From contig NZ_JAHXDN010000005.1 in NCBI RefSeq assembly GCF_019375555.1, positions 186,001 to 250,000 on the forward strand: DNA of 64,000 nucleotides. Reading direction: 5' to 3'. Shown piece after piece: positions 63,344 through 64,000 of this stretch. The stretch's first letter is position 1; each line of letters starts with the position of its first letter. The notes under the pieces are model-generated. The model was not told where the DNA came from, searched no databases, and saw only the letters and a list, made by a program, of their open reading frames with translations. Both the position numbers and the translations under genes were made by a program. The stretch is from Roseobacter insulae. Its GTDB lineage: Bacteria > Pseudomonadota > Alphaproteobacteria > Rhodobacterales > Rhodobacteraceae.

Positions 63344-64000
63344 CAATCGGCCTCCCTGGCGGTTTCAATCTCGGCGATTGCGGCGGCGATGTTGATTTCA
63401 GCCGTGCGCAGGTGGTTCTTCAGCGCCTTGCGCGCGGCGGTGGCATCGCGCGCCTTGAGGGCCTCGACAATCACCAGATGTTCGTTTCGCGTAGCCTCGC
63501 GGCTGGCCACCCGTTGCGATGACAAAAACCGCACCCGCCAGAGCCGCGCGTTGTAGGTCGCGTGGGTTTCGGCCAGAGCCTCATTCCCGGAGGCCGCCAC
63601 AATCGCCTCGTGGAACCGCATGTCCATGCGAAACGCCTCCAGTTGCCCGTTTGTGTCCCGTGCCTCTTTGATTGAGGTATTGATGTCTTCGATCTTTGCC
63701 AGCTGCGCGTCGGTCGCCTGTGCGCAAGTCAGCTCTCCCGCCAGAGCCTCCAGAGCACCCTGCACCCGCAGCCAATCGTTGATTTCATCCAGCGACGGAT
63801 CCGCCACGCGCGGGCGGCGGGTGGGGCCGTAAACGATCAACCCTTCAGCCTCAAGAATGCGCAGAGCCTCTTTTAAGGGCGTACGGCTGATCCCAAAGGC
63901 CTCGGCCAGATCCCGTTCTCGCACCGGCATCCCCGGCGCCAGCCTGCCCAGCAGGATGAATTCGCGTAGGTTGTCGGCCGCCTCCATCGCCAGGGACTGC
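63343..64000 (-). CDS. GntR (FCD) regulator, cut by window edge
   Basis: At least 214 aa; the frame stays open to the right edge, and the usual N-terminal residues (...QSLAMEAADNLREFILLGRL) run into it, so the start lies outside or at 63987. HTH: VRERDLAEAFGISRTPLKEALRILEAEGLIVYGPTRRPRVADPSL; FCD domain from about 75 with DMRFHEAIVAASGNEALAETHATYNARLW and NEHLVIVEALKARDATAARKALKNHL. First gene of the right-edge operon and its probable regulator. Confidence 0.88.
   Translation of the reverse strand, partial: QSLAMEAADNLREFILLGRLAPGMPVRERDLAEAFGISRTPLKEALRILEAEGLIVYGPTRRPRVADPSLDEINDWLRVQGALEALAGELTCAQATDAQLAKIEDINTSIKEARDTNGQLEAFRMDMRFHEAIVAASGNEALAETHATYNARLWRVRFLSSQRVASREATRNEHLVIVEALKARDATAARKALKNHLRTAEINIAAAIAEIETAREAD

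Overview
The window is about 60% GC, with dense operons and many ATGA or TGATG stop/start overlaps. The gene order (2-oxoglutarate dehydrogenase E2 - MAPEG pair - lpd; ftsEX-acyltransferase; TIGR02302-lysA; argH/tlpA), a VPLPA-CTERM protein, a Hint-domain protein and many TRAP, TTT and ABC uptake systems all point to a marine Rhodobacteraceae (Roseobacter-group alphaproteobacterium). No tRNA, rRNA, CRISPR array or intact insertion sequence was seen.

Layout. 1-16.9 kb is mostly housekeeping: the 3' part of sucB, a small foreign-looking gene between two multi-hairpin repeats, two MAPEG membrane proteins, lpdA, a PPOX flavoprotein, an acyltransferase, ftsEX, a zinc-ribbon protein, the TIGR02302 membrane protein, lysA, a VPLPA-CTERM surface protein, argH with a small lipoprotein and a DUF2834 protein, tlpA and a Hint protein. 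17.5-30.5 kb holds a polyamine-type ABC transporter (potDABC), a methyltransferase/DUF2306 pair opposite a LysR regulator, a CHASE2-GGDEF-EAL / FecR signalling pair, and an Lrp-controlled AzlCD amino-acid exporter.

30.7-41.6 kb is a tricarboxylate-type catabolic island. A TctDE-like two-component system diverges from tctC and a fused tctAB. These are followed by a PrpF/GalD-type tautomerase, a 77-aa unknown, a D-2-hydroxyacid dehydrogenase, an AbrB-family membrane protein, a GntR regulator and a TcuA-like flavoprotein. Two matching palindromes mark a probable GntR regulon. 41.9-53.4 kb is a LacI-associated locus with a peptide/nickel-type ABC transporter (dppBCDF), two paralogous binding proteins, a PanE-like reductase, an alpha/beta hydrolase and a lactonase that seems to lack one propeller blade. 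The same 16-bp sequence with a TTATCGATAA core lies in both divergent promoter regions. 53.5-64 kb is one long minus-strand operon: GntR (cut by the window edge), a PdxA-family dehydrogenase, a 2-oxoglutarate-semialdehyde-type dehydrogenase, tctCBA, an amidohydrolase, dctPQM and a cyclase-family hydrolase. It combines two unrelated transporter classes with sugar-acid-type enzymes.

Taken together, the right half is a set of regulator + periplasmic binding protein + permease + oxidoreductase modules for organic or sugar acids, none with a substrate that can be read from sequence. A repeated design is a strong hairpin just after the binding-protein gene (pot, tct, dpp, tct), which probably keeps binding-protein mRNA in excess of permease mRNA. 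The most novel leads are the small gene with its flanking structured repeats, the two operator sets, the TctAB fusion, and the right-edge operon with two transporters.
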